A stretch of DNA of 50,176 nucleotides from positions 1 to 50,176 of the forward strand of contig NZ_AGTR01000041.1 in the NCBI RefSeq assembly GCF_000235625.1, written 5' to 3'. The notes below the pieces were generated by a model that did not search any database, was not told where the DNA came from, and was given only the letters and a program-made list of their open reading frames with translations. Every line of letters begins with the position of its first letter. The first letter of the stretch is position 1. Made by a program: the position numbers and the translations under genes. Positions 46,701 to 50,176 of the stretch are shown in pieces. This DNA comes from Marinobacter manganoxydans MnI7-9 (lineage in GTDB: Bacteria; Pseudomonadota; Gammaproteobacteria; Pseudomonadales; Oleiphilaceae).

Positions 46701-48564
46701 GTCACCAAAAATCAAACACTTTCCTTCTGGAAAATGGCGGGTTCTGTTTGGCGGCTACGTCCAGCTTGGCACCGCCCCAATTCCTGAGCACACTTACTAC
46801 GTACCTCTCGGAAAAATTCCTGAAGAAGGATCTACCTCTGACATAGGCTTTAGGTATGCAAAGGCAGGTTTGGGAGATCTTCCATTAATTACGCCAGGCA
46901 CCGTTTTTGAGGATGGAGTAAGGACGGAGGCTGATGTTCATCAGTCCTTCAGTCTGGATATTCGGACTGGTCAAGAAGCACACAAGCAGGAACGCACGCT
47001 GAGCCAGTTTCTGGACGCCTTCACGGTCGAGAACGATCCTTTCGGCTATTTCGAGTCGCTGAGGTTGGCTGCAAAAAGTTTGAAACCACTAGCCGACGCC
47101 CCAGTAGTCGTCTTCAGAGCAACAGCTCCGGATTGTTGGGTCGTAGCCGCTGCCGCTGAGTGGTACCGGTATATGTATGGCCAATCAGATTACCTTGCCC
47201 ACACCTTCTTGATGCCTACTTTTCAGGACTTAGAAAACAGGCTGGTTGTGAGTGATCGAACCGGAATGGTTCCAAGAGTAAAGGTCGACCATCCGTTACT
47301 TCCAGAGGTTGATGAGGTGTTGGCCCTAGTGCCGAGAACCAAAGTTCCCGACAGATTCGCTCCGCTGTACACATCGATAAAACTAGCATCCGAAGGAACG
47401 GGTGATTTAGCTCAACGCAACGCGCTTTATGCGGCACAATCCATTCGGGCGTCTGTTTCCGATGGTCGCTCCAGACCTTGTTGGCTTCGTTTTGGTCATC
47501 CCTATCCGAATAAGGTAAGGCCAGTTAAAGGCAAGGGCCTCAAGGGAACGCTCAAGGCAGTAGATAATGACTGTGAAGAAATGCCATGTGTTATCTTTTT
47601 AACTTCGATCGAACGGCATCCGCACCCACCGGAACTTCCTTACTGCATTTTGGAACGGGAGAATGATGGCAACTCTCTAGCCAAAACTGGAGGAGATAAG
47701 CCTCTGCCCTGCGATGATTCCGAGATACAGATAGCACCCAGTTATGAGGCGGTTGCAGATGGCGACACGGAATCTAAGACTATTACGCCAGATACCAACC
47801 CAAGGGCTGGGCAGGTTGCTGCAAGATACGAAGGCGCACTGTTTGACGACACTGGCGCTCCGCCCATCATAAAGCTTGAGCGCACGGGGCATCCGGACCC
47901 ATCATTGATTAGGCGCGTCCAAAAGCATGATTTTATTATTGACTCTGGAGAGAAAACAACAAACCAGATTGAATCAAAAAATGGCGAAGCAGGGTCGGCA
48001 TCGGTCGAGTCCAAGACCGATCTCGAGCGAGAAGATGCTGAGAGCTTGGTTGCTCTGATGGCCACGTTGAATAGTCTTGAAGTTGATGGAGAAATTCATG
48101 GGTTGAGGCCAGTCAATTACTTCCCTTCGGAATTAGCCATCAATGGCATAACCTTACAGCAATTCCCTCCGAGCACATGCTCTGAGCGTTGGTTACAGAT
48201 GCCGGATCGTGATAACAAGAGACTCATTCTGGCAGTTCGTTTCGAGTACCGAAACAGCCTCTTTGTTATTTTGGACGCAGAACGCAAGGGAAGCGAATCA
48301 TTCAGTTTCCTGCTTGCAAGATGCGACTTAGGTAAGACTGATAATGACAAAACCCTGGAGACCATCGTATGTGCTGCCGTCGAAAAGCTTCGCGAGGCCA
48401 AGGGAATACTCGGGAGCGCGAGAATTGAAGGCGGATTCATTAATGCGCAACCCCTTAAACATCAAAAGGAAGTTCACGACAGCATCGTCCGTGTTCGTTG
48501 CTCTTACGTTTTGAGCAAATTGGATTCGTTAATTAGTGCTCACCCGAAAGGCATAGTTAATTGA
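46699..48564 (+). CDS. Large unknown protein, first gene of the comM element; TnsE-like candidate
   Basis: A 621-residue soluble protein, AT-richer than the core genome. The ATG lies within the inverted repeat of the element end and has no Shine-Dalgarno, so it may be on a leaderless or weakly translated message. There are no membrane segments. The central part (about 330-440) is acidic and low in structure. The last 170 residues, with LILAVRFEYRNSLFVILDAE (about 509-528) followed by a serine-rich strand and helices, resemble the general pattern of the C-terminal domain of Tn7 TnsE (a target selector) as I remember it; the match is weak. Nothing else is recognised. Its position next to the transposon end suits a transposition gene. 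Confidence 0.7.
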   Translation: MSPKIKHFPSGKWRVLFGGYVQLGTAPIPEHTYYVPLGKIPEEGSTSDIGFRYAKAGLGDLPLITPGTVFEDGVRTEADVHQSFSLDIRTGQEAHKQERTLSQFLDAFTVENDPFGYFESLRLAAKSLKPLADAPVVVFRATAPDCWVVAAAAEWYRYMYGQSDYLAHTFLMPTFQDLENRLVVSDRTGMVPRVKVDHPLLPEVDEVLALVPRTKVPDRFAPLYTSIKLASEGTGDLAQRNALYAAQSIRASVSDGRSRPCWLRFGHPYPNKVRPVKGKGLKGTLKAVDNDCEEMPCVIFLTSIERHPHPPELPYCILERENDGNSLAKTGGDKPLPCDDSEIQIAPSYEAVADGDTESKTITPDTNPRAGQVAARYEGALFDDTGAPPIIKLERTGHPDPSLIRRVQKHDFIIDSGEKTTNQIESKNGEAGSASVESKTDLEREDAESLVALMATLNSLEVDGEIHGLRPVNYFPSELAINGITLQQFPPSTCSERWLQMPDRDNKRLILAVRFEYRNSLFVILDAERKGSESFSFLLARCDLGKTDNDKTLETIVCAAVEKLREAKGILGSARIEGGFINAQPLKHQKEVHDSIVRVRCSYVLSKLDSLISAHPKGIVN

Positions 48565-49093
48565 TTTATCACTAAGAAGTTAGGTTAGACATCAAAAATA
48601 CTCCTTGATATGGCACATTTATAGCAAGCACCAAAACCACCCGCTCAAAAACATTCCGCCTATGAGAGAGCCGGAATGCTAGCCCGTATTTCTCTTGAGG
48701 CCCCATCAAGTCTCGCAGACGGGGCAGATTACCGCCATGACCGCTCATTTTTGGCCACAAACGCTTAAAAATCGATCAATTCCTGTTGTCCAGGCGAACC
48801 ACCCCGTTCCCCCATTGAGTCGGGCCGGGGGAGCCCGAGCATCTAGCCCGGAACCACTCGGCGCACCAGGTCAGAGAGTTCGTCTTTGTAAGGGTAGGCG
48901 TCACTTGTAAACATCCCTGTTTCAGTTGCACCGCTGATTAGGGTTTTCCGTCAGAAAAACAACGTGTCAACAAATAGCAAAATGTTTCGATACGTTAAAG
49001 ATGTGTTGTTTTGTAAGCTTGCTTGCATGGCAAACTAATCGTGGTCTAGCTTGGATTGAACAGGAATTAACCAGTTCTCCAAGGAGCGGTTTT
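48565..49093. other. Gap of 529 bases in the element, no gene supported
   Basis: Begins AT-rich, then holds a GC-rich segment (about 48790-48900) with a small hairpin, TCGGGC and GCCCGA around 48823-48840. The open frames present lack ribosome sites and recognised motifs. It probably carries the promoter for the gene at 49094. No copy of the left-end repeats was found, so there is no sign that the element ends here. Confidence 0.45.
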
Positions 49094-49399
49094 ATGACTC
49101 GCACATCCCTTATTTTTGTTTGCTTCACGCTCATCTCGCCTGCCGTCCTCGCCGATAGGCCGCACGCAGTGCCTGACCGCGCATCATCCATTGAGCAGTT
49201 CTCCGGGGCAGTCAACGCCCGACAGGCAGATCCATCTTCAGTTCAGTCCCGACAGTCGGTGACAAACGAGAGATCAAAGCAACCAAAGGTTCCGCTGCCG
49301 GCTTCGTCAGCAAGAGCAACAGCGCCTGACAAGTCTATTGAGAAACGCAAAGCGCCAAAGATCAAAGCGCGAGCCGTCATCGCCAACCCGAACTCCTGA
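49094..49399 (+). CDS. Small secreted protein, hypothetical
   Basis: A 101-residue protein from the ATG at 49094, which has AAGGAGCGG in front; a longer open frame upstream is not supported. A signal peptide (MTRTSLIFVCFTLISPAVLA, cleavage before DRPHA) precedes a polar, basic, disordered mature part rich in Ser, Ala, Lys and Arg. It is followed by a hairpin and then by the RHS-type gene on the same strand, so it may serve that secreted protein. No family is recognised. Confidence 0.6.
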   Translation: MTRTSLIFVCFTLISPAVLADRPHAVPDRASSIEQFSGAVNARQADPSSVQSRQSVTNERSKQPKVPLPASSARATAPDKSIEKRKAPKIKARAVIANPNS

Positions 49400-49403
49400 A
49401 GCT

Positions 49404-49430
49404 CGCGCCCGTCACGACGGACGCTTTTTT
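49404..49430 (+). terminator. Hairpin with T-run between the small gene and the RHS gene
   Basis: GCGCCCGTC, loop AC, GACGGACGC (one C/A mismatch in the stem) followed by six Ts. It looks like an intrinsic terminator, perhaps partial, letting the upstream small protein be made in excess over the large gene that starts at 49463. Confidence 0.55.
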
Positions 49431-49462
49431 GTGAATAAGCCCAAAACACAAGGAGGTGACTC

Positions 49463-50176
49463 ATGTCATTCCGCACTCAGGTTTTGTCTTGTCTGATCGC
49501 AAGTACTGCGCTTGCATCAGCTGCCCAGGCCAACATCCGGGATTATTACGAAGAGCCTGGACTGAATCCGTTCAAGGAAACCATCAACCAGAATTTTGGG
49601 GAAGAGATCGACCCATTCTCTGGTCAACTGCAACTGAGCTATACGGATCTCGTCGTGCCCGGTAATGGTGGCTTCGATATCCGCATCAATCGAATTTACA
49701 ACAACCCTCAAGACGCCTTTTTGCCCTACAGCCCTTATGGCTATGGTTGGAGCATGCATTTTGGCCGCATTGCCGTTTCAGACAGCAACGCTGATAAGGT
49801 TTGCAGTCAGAACCTGTTTTCAGTGGATGTGCTCGACAACCCCTCTCTGGAGCTGGCCGACGGTAGCCGCCAGTTGCTGGTACTCGCGGATCAACACGGC
49901 CCTGAGCTAATCACCAAACAGTGGTGGAGTGCTAATTGCAACGGCAACAACGATGTGATCGTGAAGTCACCGGATGGCACCACCTACACCATGGATTACC
50001 GGGCCAACGACTCTGAGGGCCTGAAGATCTACGCGACCCGCATCGAGGATGCCAACGGCAACTGGATGACCATTGACTACAACACCAATGCGTTCAGCAT
50101 CACCTACATTGAGTCGATTTCGACCAGTGACGGGCGCTCGGTCAATTACAGTTATGCGAATACCGGAAGCGACAAC
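49463..50176 (+). CDS. RHS/YD-repeat family secreted protein, N-terminal part
   Basis: The first 238 codons of a longer gene that runs off the window. The ATG has AAGGAGGTGAC in front. A signal peptide (MSFRTQVLSCLIASTALASA, cleavage near AQA) is followed by the typical opening of large secreted RHS proteins: INQNFGEEIDPFSGQLQLSY, DLVVPGNGGFDIRINRIYNN and SPYGYGWSMHFGRI. Further on come beta-hairpin motifs such as ADGSRQLLVLAD, KSPDGTTYTMDY and DANGNWMTIDYN, which build the RHS shell. Such proteins often end in a variable toxin domain, with an immunity gene after; neither is visible here. It is cargo of the element in comM or lies just beyond it. Confidence 0.85.
   Translation, partial: MSFRTQVLSCLIASTALASAAQANIRDYYEEPGLNPFKETINQNFGEEIDPFSGQLQLSYTDLVVPGNGGFDIRINRIYNNPQDAFLPYSPYGYGWSMHFGRIAVSDSNADKVCSQNLFSVDVLDNPSLELADGSRQLLVLADQHGPELITKQWWSANCNGNNDVIVKSPDGTTYTMDYRANDSEGLKIYATRIEDANGNWMTIDYNTNAFSITYIESISTSDGRSVNYSYANTGSDN

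Larger units (their letters stand above)
46622..50176 (+). mobile_element. Left part of a mobile element in comM (possibly Tn7-like)
   Basis: The join lies exactly after comM codon 285. The element begins TGT, the usual first bases of Tn7-like and related transposons, and has repeated motifs directly inside the end (46634-46700). Base use changes to A+T-richer DNA for about 2 kb. It carries a 621-residue gene, a small secreted protein gene and the start of an RHS-type gene. No transposase is inside the window; the right end is out of view, so target duplication cannot be checked. comM is the known target of AbaR-type islands in Acinetobacter, which use Tn7-related transposition proteins, though their site lies slightly earlier in the gene. 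Confidence 0.65.

Noticed and set aside
48695-48910. 71-codon plus-strand frame in the element gap
   Set aside because: No ribosome site and proline/arginine-rich shadow-like translation.

Overview
The window reads as the chromosome of a marine gammaproteobacterium. The closest match from memory is Marinobacter: G+C-rich housekeeping genes and a Pseudomonas/Marinobacter-type block of cyaA, lptM-like lipoprotein, lysA, dapF, DUF484 and xerC, with glnK-amtB, ubiK and comM further along. No rRNA, tRNA or CRISPR array was recognised. The species call is inference.

The two ends are accessory DNA. The left end (1-3410) looks like part of an integron cassette array. A GTTRRRY-type box at 12-18 opens a cassette carrying a SHOCT protein gene (71-427) and an unknown gene (551-1120). 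Its attC-like site begins at 1152 but is split by an IS3-family element (about 1232-2897), with the closing GTTAGGA box at 2909-2915. The next cassette holds a small membrane-anchored protein (2920-3333), whose stop codon lies inside TCCTAAC, the exact reverse complement of the cassette's opening GTTAGGA. The right end (46622-50176) is the left part of a mobile element that has cut comM after codon 285. It starts with TGT, carries 20-bp-spaced direct repeats, then a 621-residue protein that may be TnsE-like, then a small secreted protein and the start of an RHS/YD-repeat protein that runs off the window.

The core (3481-46621) begins with two overlapping J-domain genes. Next come argH; a PAS-GGDEF-EAL protein with decayed catalytic motifs; class I adenylate cyclase; the lysA/dapF/DUF484/xerC run; an active-looking diguanylate cyclase; an orphan hybrid-less sensor kinase with two periplasmic binding domains; and a PlpD-type patatin autotransporter. 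A GntR regulator, an AraC-cardiolipin synthase operon and, divergent from it, a 30-codon orphan peptide gene with three phased TGTCA repeats follow. The remainder is metabolism and stress genes: hydrolase, strictosidine-synthase-like, thioesterase, oxidoreductase, cation antiporter, tcdA, acyl-CoA dehydrogenase, SDR, an ECF11-ChrR oxidative stress pair, AraC, speA/speE and glnK-amtB with a sigma-54 promoter and NtrC-like sites.

Functional links visible here are: polyamine synthesis (speA with divergent speE), nitrogen control (NtrC sites, sigma-54 promoter, GlnK, AmtB), singlet-oxygen type stress control (sigma factor, zinc anti-sigma factor, self-promoter), and second messenger signalling (cAMP plus two c-di-GMP proteins). 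Loss of comM should affect natural transformation if the strain is competent.
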